Source: Rhizobium sp. CB3090 (lineage in GTDB: Bacteria > Pseudomonadota > Alphaproteobacteria > Rhizobiales > Rhizobiaceae). Taken from it: a stretch of DNA of 64,000 bases. The stretch spans positions 1,488,001 to 1,552,000 of the forward strand of contig NZ_CP121662.1 of NCBI RefSeq assembly GCF_029714285.1. The letters run 5' to 3'. This document shows positions 54,448-63,539 of this stretch, one piece after another. The translations under genes were made by a program, and so were the position numbers. The notes below the pieces were generated by a model. The model was given only the letters and a program-made list of their open reading frames with translations, ran no database searches and was not told the DNA's origin. Positions within the stretch are counted from its first letter, which is position 1, and each line of letters starts with the position of its first letter.

Positions 54448-55380
54448 TCATCCTGTCGCCAGCAGTTCGGATTTGACCTCGTCCAGCACCCGTTTGCCCT
54501 CGCCGCCCTTGATGCGGGCGATATCGTCCTGGTATTTCAGCAGGGTGCCGAGCGTATCGGAAATCGTTTCGGGATCGAGCGCCAGCCGATCGAGTTCGGT
54601 CAGCGCCGTCGCCCAGTCGATGGTTTCGGCGACGCCGGGATTTTTGAAGAGGTCGAGTGTGCGCAGCTTCTGCACATAGGCGACGATCTGGCGCGACAGC
54701 GCCTCGTTGCAGCCGGGCACCTTGCGGCGGATGATATCGAGCTCTTGCTCCGCCTCGGGGTAGTCGACCCAATGGTAGAGGCAGCGCCGCTTCAGAGCAT
54801 CGTGCACCTCGCGGGTGCGGTTGGTGGTGATGATGACGATGGGGGGCTCGGCGGCGCGGATGGTTCCGAGTTCGGGGACGGTCACCTGGAAATCCGAGAG
54901 CACTTCGAGGAGAAAAGCTTCGAACGCTTCATCGGTGCGGTCCAGTTCGTCGATCAGGAATACCGGCGCGCGGCCGCCTGTGTTCGACAAAGCCTGCAGC
55001 ACGGGCCGGCGGATGAGATAGCGTTCGGAAAAGATATCGGCCTCTATGCGGTCCCGATCGGTAAGTCCCGACGCCTCGGCAAGGCGGATTTCCAGCATTT
55101 GTGCCGGATAGTTCCATTCATAAACGGCGGAGGAAACGTCGAGGCCTTCATAACATTGCAAGCGGATCAGCGGCCGGTCGAGCGCCTTCGACAGAACCTT
55201 GGCGATCTCGGTCTTGCCGACACCGGCCTCGCCCTCGAGAAAGAGCGGCCGTTTCATTTTCAGCGCCAGAAACAATACCGTACCGAGGGCACGCCCCGCG
55301 AGATAATCGTGGGCACCGAGCAAGGCTATTGTTTCGTCGATCGAACTCGGCAGCGAAAGTGCGTGATGACGATCAGGCAT
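54448..55380 (-). CDS. MoxR/CoxD-type AAA+ ATPase
   Basis: 310 residues. Walker A is FLEGEAGVGKTEIAKVL, Walker B VFLIDELDRTDEAFEAF, sensor region PPIVIITTNRTREVHDALKRRC. MoxR AAA+ proteins act as chaperones for metal-enzyme maturation together with a VWA protein. ATG 55380 with GGGAGAG upstream is chosen over a frame to 55443. It is the first gene of the minus-strand cluster moxR-coxE-xdhC1-xdhC2-moeA/mobA-tfoX. Confidence 0.92.
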   Translation of the reverse strand: MPDRHHALSLPSSIDETIALLGAHDYLAGRALGTVLFLALKMKRPLFLEGEAGVGKTEIAKVLSKALDRPLIRLQCYEGLDVSSAVYEWNYPAQMLEIRLAEASGLTDRDRIEADIFSERYLIRRPVLQALSNTGGRAPVFLIDELDRTDEAFEAFLLEVLSDFQVTVPELGTIRAAEPPIVIITTNRTREVHDALKRRCLYHWVDYPEAEQELDIIRRKVPGCNEALSRQIVAYVQKLRTLDLFKNPGVAETIDWATALTELDRLALDPETISDTLGTLLKYQDDIARIKGGEGKRVLDEVKSELLATG

Positions 55381-55447
55381 GGTCTCTCCCATTACTGCGC
55401 CGCGCGTCCCATCGAACGCGCTAAGGACGCAGTAACGCTTCAAATCG

Positions 55448-55495
55448 GCGCATAATCCTTCCTTTAGATCGATTCCGATCTAAAGGGTTGTGCTC
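55448..55495. repeat. Palindromic repeat upstream of moxR
   Basis: CTTTAGATCG (55462-55471) and CGATCTAAAG (55476-55485) form a perfect 10-bp stem with loop ATTC, with looser arms GCGCATAAT / GTTGTGC around it. This resembles a common rhizobial intergenic hairpin. It lies between the flavin reductase and moxR, both on the minus strand. Confidence 0.6.
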
Positions 55496-55503
55496 TAGCG
55501 AGG

Positions 55504-56022
55504 TTATAGCGTGTGATAGTCCCGGTTCATATAGAGCAGCGCCGGCATTGTTTCATCGAAATGCACGGCTACGACTTCGCCGAAGATAATGTTATGCGTG
55601 GAAGCGCGCTTGATTTCGGTGACGCGGCAATCGAAGGCGGCCAGCGCGTCGGCTAGCACCGGGGCGCCGGTCACCAGCGTATCGAACTTGCCCATGGCGA
55701 AACGCTCGTCATTGGTCAAATTCGTCTTGCCGGAAAAAGCGTCGGCGAGCGCCTGATGATGGGCGCCCAGTGCGTTCAGGGCAAAGATGCCGCTTTTGAA
55801 GAAGATGTCGTTCTTGGCGTTGTTATTGTTAAGGCAGATCAGGATCGTGGCGGGATTGTCCGAGACCGAGCAGGCGGCCGTGATCGTTACCCCGCGCCGT
55901 TCATTGCCAAGCGCCGTGGTCACTAGCTGCACATGCCCCGCATAGCGGCTCATGGCGTCGCGATAGAGCACCGGATCCATACGCTGCTTGTCCAGCACGA
56001 TTGCTTCCCTCGTTTTCGTCAT
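55504..56022 (-). CDS. Flavin reductase-like (FMN-binding split barrel) protein
   Basis: 172 residues: YRDAMSRYAGHVQLVTTALGNERRGVTITAACSVSDNPATILICLNNNNAKNDIFFKSGIFALNALGAHHQALADAFSG, with the FMN-binding loop typical of HpaC/RutF reductases, and the C-terminal IIFGEVVAVHF. It reduces flavin with NAD(P)H for monooxygenases; no monooxygenase gene is next to it, so its partner is unknown. It is divergent from the binding protein gene. Confidence 0.92.
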   Translation of the reverse strand: MTKTREAIVLDKQRMDPVLYRDAMSRYAGHVQLVTTALGNERRGVTITAACSVSDNPATILICLNNNNAKNDIFFKSGIFALNALGAHHQALADAFSGKTNLTNDERFAMGKFDTLVTGAPVLADALAAFDCRVTEIKRASTHNIIFGEVVAVHFDETMPALLYMNRDYHTL

Positions 56023-56160
56023 TTCTCGTTTTCACCTAATATGGCGGGCAGACGTTAGCTTTTCTACAATAGGATTATTGAAATCAGAGAGATTTCGTTG
56101 CTTTTTCTTTGACGGCGACCTTCTGGCGGATAAAAGGGCATGAGAATTGTCCAGGATACC

Positions 56161-57249
56161 ATGTCGATGAACGTTCTGCGCCGCACACCGCTTCTGATCG
56201 CGCTGCTTCTGGCGGCGGGCAGCAGCCATGCTGCGGGCATCAATATCGGCATTGTCGCGCCGCAGAACGGGAACTTCGCATCCCTCGGCGCCCAGATCAC
56301 CGCGGGAGCCAATTTTGAACTGCAGACCCTGCAGGACTCCGCCACTATCGTCGACGAACCCTGCACGGAGGATGCTGGCAGGGCCGCGGCCGAGTCATTG
56401 ATCACCGCCAAGGCGCAGGTCGCGATCGGCTTTCTCTGTAGCGAGACGCTGGCAGGTGCGCTGCCGAGGCTGAAAGAAGCCGGCATTCCGGTCATCACCG
56501 TTTCCGTGCGTTCGCATATCGTGATGGAAGATGCGCTGAAGAACGGCTGGCAGCTTTTCCGTCTCGCTCCGGTTGACAGCGCCGAGGCTGCCATGGCGGC
56601 CGAGGTCATCCTGAAGAACTGGGCGGCTGAGCCTATAGCGCTCATCGAAGACGGCACGATCCATGGCCGCGAACTGGTGGAAGCGGTGCGCAATGCGCTG
56701 GAAGAGAAAGGCCTGAAGCCGGTCTTCACCGACACCTATCGCCCAGGACAGGACCAGCAGATCGCCCTTGTCCGCCGGCTGAAGAAGGCTGGCGTCACCC
56801 GCGTTTTCATCGGCGGCGATCGTAGCGACGTTACGGTCATAGCCCGCGATGCGCACAACGAGAACATTCCCTTGACGCTGATGGGCGGTGACGCGATGCG
56901 CGCTGCCAATCAGCCAGTGCCTCTGGCAGACGGCGTGCAGGCCATAGCCCTGCCCGATTACGCCAGCCTGCCCGTTGCCCAAGCAACCGCGCGGGCGATG
57001 CGGACCAAGGGCATCGAGCCGGATGGTTATGTTCTGCCGGCCGCGGCCGCCGTGCTGATTGCCAACCAGGCTGCAGAAAGTGCCAAGACGGAAAACAAGC
57101 CGATTGCGGACAAACTGATCGGCACGGCATTTCAGACGCCGATCGGCCCCGTCACCTTCGGTCAGCATCACGAATTGATGGAAAATCCCTTCCTGCTGCT
57201 GGAATGGCGCGGCAGCGCCTTTGTGCCGGTGACATCGCCGTCGAACTGA
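56161..57249 (+). CDS. Periplasmic substrate-binding protein (type I, branched-chain amino acid-like), solitary
   Basis: 362 residues. A signal peptide (MSMNVLRRTPLLIALLLAAGSSHA|A) is followed by GINIGIVAPQNGNFASLGAQITAGANFELQTL, then LEDGTIHGRELVEAVRNALEEKGLKPVFTDTYRPGQDQQIALVRRLKKAGVTRVFIGGDRSDVTVIARDAH, which is the Peripla_BP_6 fold. No ABC permease or ATPase gene is adjacent. ATG 56161 has AGGA upstream and gives the best signal peptide; 56140 is an alternative. It might instead sense or bind a compound for another transporter. Confidence 0.88.
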   Translation: MSMNVLRRTPLLIALLLAAGSSHAAGINIGIVAPQNGNFASLGAQITAGANFELQTLQDSATIVDEPCTEDAGRAAAESLITAKAQVAIGFLCSETLAGALPRLKEAGIPVITVSVRSHIVMEDALKNGWQLFRLAPVDSAEAAMAAEVILKNWAAEPIALIEDGTIHGRELVEAVRNALEEKGLKPVFTDTYRPGQDQQIALVRRLKKAGVTRVFIGGDRSDVTVIARDAHNENIPLTLMGGDAMRAANQPVPLADGVQAIALPDYASLPVAQATARAMRTKGIEPDGYVLPAAAAVLIANQAAESAKTENKPIADKLIGTAFQTPIGPVTFGQHHELMENPFLLLEWRGSAFVPVTSPSN

Positions 57250-57341
57250 AGGGTCCGTGCAAGGCTAGCGGATTAGGTTGTTTGCCTGCCGAACCGGTGA
57301 TAAGCCAAGCGCAATAAAACCAGACGGAGTTCAGCCATCTC

Positions 57342-58028
57342 ATGACCCTGCCGATCCGCATTGCGCCCTCCATCCTCGCGGCCGATTTCGCCAAGCTCGG
57401 ACAGGAAGTCAAAGATGTGACCGAAGCCGGGGCGGACTGGATCCATCTCGACGTCATGGACGGACATTTTGTACCGAACATCTCCTTCGGTCCCGATGTC
57501 ATCAAATCGCTGCGCTCCTATACCGGCGCCACTTTCGACTGCCATCTGATGATCTCGCCCGCCGATCCCTATCTCGAGGCCTTCGCCAAAGCCGGCTGCG
57601 ATCGCATTACGGTTCACGCAGAAGCCGGCGCGCATTTGCATCGCTCGCTGCAAACCGTTCGTCATCTCGGCAAGAAGGTCGGCGTCACGCTCAATCCGGC
57701 AACGCCCCTATCCGTTCTGGAAAACGTGCTGGATGATATCGATCTGATCCTGATCATGTCGGTCAATCCCGGTTTCGGCGGACAAAAGTTTATTCCCGCC
57801 ATGGCCGACAAGATCCGGAATGCCCGGTTGCTGATCGGCGACCGCCCGATCGAACTCGAGGTCGACGGCGGCGTCACCGTAGACACGGCGCCGATCGTCA
57901 CCGCCGCCGGCGCCAATGTCCTCGTCGCCGGCTCGGCGATCTTCAAGGGCGGATCCGTCGACGCCTATCGGCAGACGGTCTCCGACCTGCGCGCTGCGGC
58001 AGAACGAGGCCGCGTTGGATCAAATTAA
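57342..58028 (+). CDS. rpe: Ribulose-phosphate 3-epimerase
   Basis: 228 residues: [57 protein letters not shown], then [17 protein letters not shown], with catalytic and metal residues ([22 protein letters not shown]). It interconverts ribulose 5-phosphate and xylulose 5-phosphate in the pentose phosphate pathway. RBS GGAG lies upstream of ATG. Its 3' end overlaps the TTG start of the next gene by 14 bases. Confidence 0.96.
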   Translation: MTLPIRIAPSILAADFAKLGQEVKDVTEAGADWIHLDVMDGHFVPNISFGPDVIKSLRSYTGATFDCHLMISPADPYLEAFAKAGCDRITVHAEAGAHLHRSLQTVRHLGKKVGVTLNPATPLSVLENVLDDIDLILIMSVNPGFGGQKFIPAMADKIRNARLLIGDRPIELEVDGGVTVDTAPIVTAAGANVLVAGSAIFKGGSVDAYRQTVSDLRAAAERGRVGSN

Positions 58029-58536
58029 TCCGGTCAGCGCTGTCGCGACCACCGGACGGCTGAGGGCAGCCTTTCCGTCCTATCGGCAGCTTCTGTTCGG
58101 GGCGCCCTGCTGGGGCATGGCAATGGCGAGTTCCGCGCTATCGGTGCTCTATCTGCGCAATGGTCTACTGACGAGCCATCTGCCCGCGCTCGTGGCGGTC
58201 TATTTCTTCGGCGGTGCGCTTGCCTGGCCGTTTATGCTGCCTCTAGCGCGGCTGATCGCGCACAAGCGTCCGCTCGAAACGCGTTTTGCCGCTTTCTTTC
58301 TGGCGCTGTCGCTTGGCACAGTCGCCATGACCGCCTTTCTTTTCGCCATGGACTACCGCTGGTTCTATGCACGCTGGCATGCGCCCTTCGGTACGCTGCT
58401 CTGGGCTTTTCAGTTTGCCTTCACCAGCGCCAGCGCCGTCTATCAGTTCGCCATCCTTGGCCTTGGCCTGTTTCTGCCGCTCGGCTTCATCTTTTTGGCA
58501 TCGGCAAGCTTTTATCTCGCCAAGCATACGCGTTGA
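58015..58536 (+). CDS. Hypothetical four-helix membrane protein
   Basis: 173 residues from TTG 58015 ([10 protein letters not shown]): four hydrophobic segments, at about 33-50 ([20 protein letters not shown]), 54-75, 90-112 ([21 protein letters not shown]) and 140-160. No catalytic motif was recognised. The start lies inside the end of rpe, with GAGG seven bases upstream. It probably lies in the rpe transcript. Function unknown; similar proteins follow rpe in other rhizobia, as far as I recall. Confidence 0.7.
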   Translation: MDQINPVSAVATTGRLRAAFPSYRQLLFGAPCWGMAMASSALSVLYLRNGLLTSHLPALVAVYFFGGALAWPFMLPLARLIAHKRPLETRFAAFFLALSLGTVAMTAFLFAMDYRWFYARWHAPFGTLLWAFQFAFTSASAVYQFAILGLGLFLPLGFIFLASASFYLAKHTR

Positions 58537-58635
58537 GTTGAAGCAAAGATTGAACCAAGAAACATTGAGATTGCCTCCCTTCTTTGTTATGGGGGCCGTG
58601 GATTTGTTTCCCCTTACCCAAGAAAGCTTGAGCCC

Positions 58636-59937
58636 ATGATCCCGCGCTACTCCCGACCGGAAATGGTCGCCATCTGGTCGCCCGAAACCAAGTTCCGTAT
58701 CTGGTTCGAGATCGAAGCCCATGCTTGCGACGCGCTGGCCGAGCTTGGCGTCATTCCGAAATCCGCAGCCGAAACCATCTGGGAAAAGGGCGGCAAGGCG
58801 ACCTTCGACGTCGCCCGCATCGACGAGATCGAAGCCGTCACCAAGCACGACGTCATCGCCTTCCTCACGCATCTCGCCGAAATCGTCGGACCGGATGCCC
58901 GTTTCGTGCATCAGGGCATGACCTCTTCGGACGTTCTCGACACCTGCTTCAACGTTCAGCTCGTCCGCGCCAGCGACTTGCTGCTGGCCGATATCGACAA
59001 GCTTCTGGAAGCCCTGAAACGCCGTGCCTTCGAGCACAAGGACACCGTCACCATCGGCCGCTCGCACGGCATCCATGCCGAGCCGACCACCTTCGGCGTC
59101 AAGCTGGCTCTCGCCTATGCCGAATTCGAGCGTTGCAAGCAGCGCCTCATCGCCGCGCGCGAGGAAGTGGCTACATGCGCCATTTCCGGCGCCGTCGGCA
59201 CCTTTGCCAATATCGATCCGCGCGTCGAGGAACACGTCGCGGCGGCTCTGGGCCTGAAGCCCGAACCGGTTTCGACACAGGTCATTCCGCGCGACCGTCA
59301 CGCCATGTTCTTCGCCACGCTCGGCGTCGTCGCCTCCTCGATAGAGCGTCTCGCTACAGAAATCCGTCATTTGCAGCGTACCGAAGTGCTGGAGGCCGAA
59401 GAATATTTCTCCCCCGGCCAAAAAGGCTCATCGGCAATGCCGCACAAGCGCAATCCGGTACTGACCGAAAATCTGACCGGCCTTGCCCGCATGGTCCGCT
59501 CCTACGCCATGCCGGCGATGGAAAATGTGGCGCTGTGGCATGAGCGCGATATTTCCCACTCTTCAGTCGAGCGAATGATCGGCCCAGATGCGACGGTGAC
59601 ACTCGATTTCGCCTTGGCCCGTATGACCAGCGTTGTCGACAAGCTGCTTGTCTATCCGGACAATATGATGAAGAATCTGAACAAGTTCCGCGGACTTGTT
59701 CATTCTCAGCGTGTGCTGCTGGCACTGACGCAGGCAGGTGTTTCCCGCGAGGATTCCTACCGCCTCGTGCAGCGCAACGCCATGAAGGTTTGGGAACAGG
59801 GCAAGGACTTCCTCGAGGAGTTGCTCGCCGACCAGGAAGTCCGTGCGGCGCTCTCGGAGGAAGACATCCGCGAAAAGTTCGACTTGGGCTATCACACCAA
59901 GCACGTCGACACGATCTTCAAGCGTGTGTTCGGCTGA
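58636..59937 (+). CDS. purB: Adenylosuccinate lyase
   Basis: 433 residues of the fumarase/aspartase superfamily: MIPRYSRPEMVAIWSPETKFRIWFEIEAHACDAL, TSSDVLDTCFNVQLV, the signature GSSAMPHKRNPVLTENL (catalytic Ser loop), and HERDISHSSVERMIGPDATV. It splits SAICAR and adenylosuccinate, so it acts twice in purine synthesis. The other purine genes purC, purS and purQ lie 2.5 kb further on. Confidence 0.96.
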   Translation: MIPRYSRPEMVAIWSPETKFRIWFEIEAHACDALAELGVIPKSAAETIWEKGGKATFDVARIDEIEAVTKHDVIAFLTHLAEIVGPDARFVHQGMTSSDVLDTCFNVQLVRASDLLLADIDKLLEALKRRAFEHKDTVTIGRSHGIHAEPTTFGVKLALAYAEFERCKQRLIAAREEVATCAISGAVGTFANIDPRVEEHVAAALGLKPEPVSTQVIPRDRHAMFFATLGVVASSIERLATEIRHLQRTEVLEAEEYFSPGQKGSSAMPHKRNPVLTENLTGLARMVRSYAMPAMENVALWHERDISHSSVERMIGPDATVTLDFALARMTSVVDKLLVYPDNMMKNLNKFRGLVHSQRVLLALTQAGVSREDSYRLVQRNAMKVWEQGKDFLEELLADQEVRAALSEEDIREKFDLGYHTKHVDTIFKRVFG

Positions 59938-59941
59938 CCAA

Positions 59942-60412
59942 CTACTGGTCGAGATTTGATGAGGTGGCGCCGACAACGCGCCGCCTTTTCTGTTTTATGT
60001 CGGGTTTCCCGACAGTCTCATCCTCTTCGATAACGCGGCCCGGTCCTTCTCCATCGCGCTTGGCTGCCTTCGCGACTAGGCGATCGAGGTGTTTCAGATC
60101 TTCTTCGTCGAGATTTTCTATGCCGATGAACCGGTTCTCGGCGGCGCTTGTCAGGATGAGTTCGTTGAGCTTGGCTTGAATGGCGCGGGTGTCGCGCGTC
60201 TGGGAATTCTGTAAGAGGAAGACCATCAAAAAGGTGATGATGGTCGTGCCGGTATTGATGACCAGTTGCCAGTTTTCGGAAAAATCGAAGATTGGCCCGG
60301 TGATGCCCCAGACAGCAACCGACAGCAGAGCCAATATGAAGACGACCGGTTTTCCCGTCCATTCCGAAACGATGGTGGCGAAACGGGAGAAAATATGTCT
60401 GATCCTTGCCAT
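59942..60412 (-). CDS. Low-affinity iron permease family protein
   Basis: 156 residues: an N-terminal basic part (RHIFSRFATIVSEWTGKPVVFILALLSVAVWG), two hydrophobic helices (about 20-40 and 55-76), a stretch LLQNSQTRDTRAIQAKLNELI typical of PF04120, and a charged C-terminal tail (KHLDRLVAKAAKRDGEGPG). Whether it carries iron is not proven for bacteria. ATG 60412 is chosen; the 3' end overlaps the purB terminator region. Confidence 0.9.
   Translation of the reverse strand: MARIRHIFSRFATIVSEWTGKPVVFILALLSVAVWGITGPIFDFSENWQLVINTGTTIITFLMVFLLQNSQTRDTRAIQAKLNELILTSAAENRFIGIENLDEEDLKHLDRLVAKAAKRDGEGPGRVIEEDETVGKPDIKQKRRRVVGATSSNLDQ
59963..59989 (+). terminator. Terminator of purB embedded in the convergent gene
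   Basis: GGTGGCGC and GCGCCGCC (one G-U pair) form an 8-bp stem with loop CGACAAC, followed by TTTTCTGTTTT on the plus strand. It begins 25 bp after the purB stop and lies entirely inside the iron permease coding region. Confidence 0.65.
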
Positions 60413-60579
60413 GTAATTCGCATCTTCCACTGAGCCGCATGTCCGAAACGGACATGCGAACGCCTAAGCCTCGTTCGCACGCTTCTCCCGAATTTGATGG
60501 ATTCCGAAAAAGCGTGCGAGTTGATGCGGATCAACGTTGCAAAGTGATTGGCGGTTCCAGTCGATCGCCTGGAACGTAT

Positions 60580-61398
60580 TCACGGCCGAAATTGGCTCTC
60601 GACGGCCGGTGCCACGAGTTTGCGATAAAGATGCCAGGTGGCATGTCCGAGAATGGGCATGACCACGGCGAGCCCCGCAAAGATCGGGATCGTGCCGACG
60701 ACAAGAAGCCCGGCCACGATCAGACCCCAGATCGCCACCGGCACCGGATTGATGAGTGTCGCGCGAATGCTGGCGTCGATCGCCGCCACGGCACCGACAT
60801 CGCGGTCCAGCAGCAGCGGGAAGGTAACGACGGTCGTTGCCAGCACGACGAGCGCAAAGACGAAGCCGACGAGATTGCCCCAGAACATCATGCTCATGCC
60901 TTGCGGCGTCGTCACCACGTTCGACACGAAGGATGAGAGCGTTGCGGGCACGCTATCGCCGAAATAAGCGGTATAGATGGTCTGTGCCACGACCAGCCAC
61001 ACGATGAAGAAGCCAAACAGCATGAGGCCGACCGCAATGATGGACGGCAACGCCGGAGAGAAGCGGACTTCGAAAGCATGATGCCAGGACGTGTCCTGCC
61101 CCTTCTCCCGCCGCCGGCTGATCTCATAGAGGCCGATCGCCGCCAACGGTCCGAGCAGCGCGAAGCCGGACATCAGCGGAAACAGCAACGGCAGCAGGTT
61201 CTCGCCGGAACTCCAGATCGCCAGAGCTATGCCCGCGATCGGATACATGAGACACAGGAATACGTAATGTGATGGTTTTTCGCTGAAGTCGTCCAGCCCC
61301 AGTTTCAGGGCATCGATGAGATCGGCGACGCCGATCTTGCGGATGGCCGGACGCGTAAAGGTGTGATTGGCGCCAGCCATGACATGAAATGCCGTCAT
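60580..61398 (-). CDS. DUF2189 membrane protein
   Basis: 272 residues with about six hydrophobic segments. Family markers are TRPAIRKIGVADLIDALKLGLDDFSEKPSHYVFLCLMYPIAG, PLAAIGLYEISRRREKGQDTSW and FLVVLAT-like FALVVLATTVVTFPLLLDRDVGAVAAIDASIRATLINPVPVAIWGLIVA. Function unknown; an inner membrane protein. GAGGAGG precedes ATG 61398; six extra codons upstream are possible. Confidence 0.92.
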   Translation of the reverse strand: MTAFHVMAGANHTFTRPAIRKIGVADLIDALKLGLDDFSEKPSHYVFLCLMYPIAGIALAIWSSGENLLPLLFPLMSGFALLGPLAAIGLYEISRRREKGQDTSWHHAFEVRFSPALPSIIAVGLMLFGFFIVWLVVAQTIYTAYFGDSVPATLSSFVSNVVTTPQGMSMMFWGNLVGFVFALVVLATTVVTFPLLLDRDVGAVAAIDASIRATLINPVPVAIWGLIVAGLLVVGTIPIFAGLAVVMPILGHATWHLYRKLVAPAVESQFRP

Positions 61399-61573
61399 AG
61401 TATTCCTCCTCCTCATCAGCCTATATGAGTTTAGCTGGCGGCACGAAAACGTCGGGCAAAAGAGGCGCCGACATCATCAATCGCTACCGGCAGGCGGGAT
61501 CCTAGCAAATTTTGCCGCAATTGTCGCCTTTCCCCTTGACACCTCGGTCTTCCTTTTCCACATCGGCGCCATC

Positions 61574-62128
61574 ATGAAAGCCTCCGACGCAGATATCCTC
61601 ATCATCCCCGGATACACCAACTCCGGCCCGGACCACTGGCAGACGCGCTGGGAGCAGAAGCTCTCGACGGCGCGGCGGGTGGAGCAGGCCGAATGGTCGA
61701 AGCCCGTGCGCGATGATTGGGTTGCCCGTATCGCCGAAGAAGTGAACGCCTCCACCCGGCCCGTCGTGTTGGTGGCGCATTCGCTTGGCGTGCCCTCGGT
61801 GATCCATGCGATCCCGCATTTCCGCAACAAGGTGGCTGGCGCGTTCTTCGTTGCTCCGCCCGACGTCGCCAATCCGAAGATCAGGCCGAAGCATCTGATG
61901 ACGTTCGGTCCTTATCCGCGCGATCCCCTGCCTTTTCCATCGATCACCATTGCCAGCCGCAACGATCCCTTCGGCAGCTACGAGCATGCCGACGACATTG
62001 CGGGTAGCTGGGGCTCGCTGTTGATCGACGCCGGCGAGGCCGGCCATATCAACGCCGATTCCGGTCATGGTCCCTGGCCGGAAGGCACGATGGTCTTCGC
62101 CAAGTTTCTCGGTCAGCTCAAGCCGTGA
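61574..62128 (+). CDS. RBBP9/YdeN-family serine hydrolase
   Basis: 184 residues: DILIIPGYTNSGPDHWQTRWE, nucleophile in VVLVAHSLGVPSVIHA (Ser at about 79), acidic and His residues in ASRNDPFGSYEHADDIAGSWGS and EAGHINADSGHGPWPEG. It is a short alpha/beta hydrolase of the RBBP9/YdeN family, of unknown substrate. It is divergent from the DUF2189 gene. The region from 62129 to 62410 that follows shows no gene. Confidence 0.9.
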   Translation: MKASDADILIIPGYTNSGPDHWQTRWEQKLSTARRVEQAEWSKPVRDDWVARIAEEVNASTRPVVLVAHSLGVPSVIHAIPHFRNKVAGAFFVAPPDVANPKIRPKHLMTFGPYPRDPLPFPSITIASRNDPFGSYEHADDIAGSWGSLLIDAGEAGHINADSGHGPWPEGTMVFAKFLGQLKP

Positions 62129-62410
62129 TTGCGGCCGAGCCGTGATATAGTGGCGGAAGCCGTGCTCACTAGCCTGTGAAGCCCGACTAGCCTGTGCAGT
62201 ACAGAGGCGGCTTCATTCCATCGTCAAATAAAAGCCTGTAGAACATGGGAGAACAGGATCGCGATTCTCGCATTGGTATAGAACCAAAGCCGGAATTCCG
62301 AGGAAGGAGGCGCTGGCGGATTGTGAATTCGCTTCTTATCCGTTATGGGGACGCCCACAGATCGATCCACTTGCGCTATTTCAGAGCGCTAACGACAGAG
62401 AACATTACCG
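62129..62410. other. Leader/promoter region of purC
   Basis: No supported gene. Two exact copies of ACTAGCCTGTG (62168-62178 and 62186-62196) lie here, 18 bp apart. A frame at 62245-62469 overlaps purC and looks like noise. No purine riboswitch pattern was recognised. Confidence 0.5.
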
Positions 62411-63175
62411 ATGAACCGTCGCCGCCGTATTTACGAGGGCAAGGCCAAGATCCTTTACGAAGGGCCTGAGCCAGGCACGCTGATCCAATTTTTCAAGGAT
62501 GACGCCACCGCCTTCAACAAGAAGAAACACGAAGTCATCGATGGCAAGGGCGTTCTGAACAATCGTATTTGCGAATATATTTTTAGTCATCTGAACAAAA
62601 TCGGCATTCCCACGCACTTCATCCGCCGCCTCAACATGCGCGAGCAGTTGATCAAGGAAGTGGAGATGATTCCGCTCGAGATCGTCGTGCGCAACGTCGC
62701 CGCCGGCTCGCTCGCCAAGCGCCTCGGCATCGAAGAAGGCGTCGTGCTGCCGCGCTCGATCATCGAATTCTACTACAAGTCCGACGCACTTGAAGACCCG
62801 ATGGTCTCGGAGGAACACATCACGGCGTTCGGCTGGGCCAATCCGGCCGAGCTCGACGATATCATGGCGCTCGCCATCCGCGTCAACGACTTCATGACCG
62901 GCCTCTTCCTTGGCGTCGGTATCCAGCTCGTCGATTTCAAGATCGAGTGCGGCCGCCTGTTCGAAGGCGACATGATGCGTATCATCCTTGCCGACGAAAT
63001 TTCGCCGGACTCCTGCCGTCTCTGGGATATTCAAACCCACGAGAAGATGGACAAGGATCGCTTCCGCCGCGACATGGGTGGTTTGCTGGAAGCCTATTCC
63101 GAAGTCGCCCGCCGACTCGGCATCATCAATGAAAACGAACCCGTGCGCGGCACGGGCCCGGTTCTCGTCAAGTAA
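62411..63175 (+). CDS. purC: Phosphoribosylaminoimidazole-succinocarboxamide synthase
   Basis: 254 residues: [88 protein letters not shown], all typical of SAICAR synthase. It joins aspartate to CAIR with ATP in purine synthesis. It starts the run purC-purS-purQ on this strand, with 17 bp to purS. Confidence 0.96.
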   Translation: MNRRRRIYEGKAKILYEGPEPGTLIQFFKDDATAFNKKKHEVIDGKGVLNNRICEYIFSHLNKIGIPTHFIRRLNMREQLIKEVEMIPLEIVVRNVAAGSLAKRLGIEEGVVLPRSIIEFYYKSDALEDPMVSEEHITAFGWANPAELDDIMALAIRVNDFMTGLFLGVGIQLVDFKIECGRLFEGDMMRIILADEISPDSCRLWDIQTHEKMDKDRFRRDMGGLLEAYSEVARRLGIINENEPVRGTGPVLVK

Positions 63176-63192
63176 GCGCAGGAAGGACAATC

Positions 63193-63435
63193 GTGATCAA
63201 GGCTCGTGTAACCGTCACGCTGAAAAACGGCGTTCTCGATCCGCAGGGTAAGGCTATCGAAGGCGCGCTCGGCGCACTCGGCTTCGACGGCGTCCATCAG
63301 GTCCGCCAGGGCAAGGTTTTTGACCTGGAGCTCGACGGCGCCGACAGGGCCAAGGCCGAAGCCGAGCTGAAAGCCATGTGCGAAAAGCTTCTCGCCAACA
63401 CAGTGATCGAGAACTTCAGCATTTCGATCGACTGA
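63193..63435 (+). CDS. purS: Phosphoribosylformylglycinamidine synthase subunit PurS
   Basis: 80 residues of the small accessory subunit: KARVTVTLKNGVLDPQGKAIEGALGALGFDGVHQVRQGKVFDLELDG, then CEKLLANTVIENFSI. It bridges PurL and PurQ. The start is GTG 63193 with GGAAGGAC upstream. It lies between purC and purQ; the gap to purQ (104 bp) contains an inverted repeat. Confidence 0.95.
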   Translation: MIKARVTVTLKNGVLDPQGKAIEGALGALGFDGVHQVRQGKVFDLELDGADRAKAEAELKAMCEKLLANTVIENFSISID

Positions 63436-63440
63436 TCGTC

Positions 63441-63481
63441 CTCCTTTGCAGGCCATTCTTTCTTTGCAACAGGCAAAGGAG
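63441..63481. other. Inverted repeat between purS and purQ
   Basis: CTCCTTTGC (63441-63449) and GCAAAGGAG (63473-63481) are perfect 9-bp arms with 23 nt between, starting 5 bp after the purS stop. It may be an attenuator or RNA processing site; no T run follows. Confidence 0.45.
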
Positions 63482-63539
63482 TATGGCTTGACGGAGCATA
63501 TTCCAGCGATCACCCCTCGCCTCTCTCGGGACCAGCACC

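Noticed and set aside
62245..62469. 74-codon frame before and into purC
   Set aside because: Overlaps the start of purC in another frame, with no ribosome site of note and no protein-like texture.
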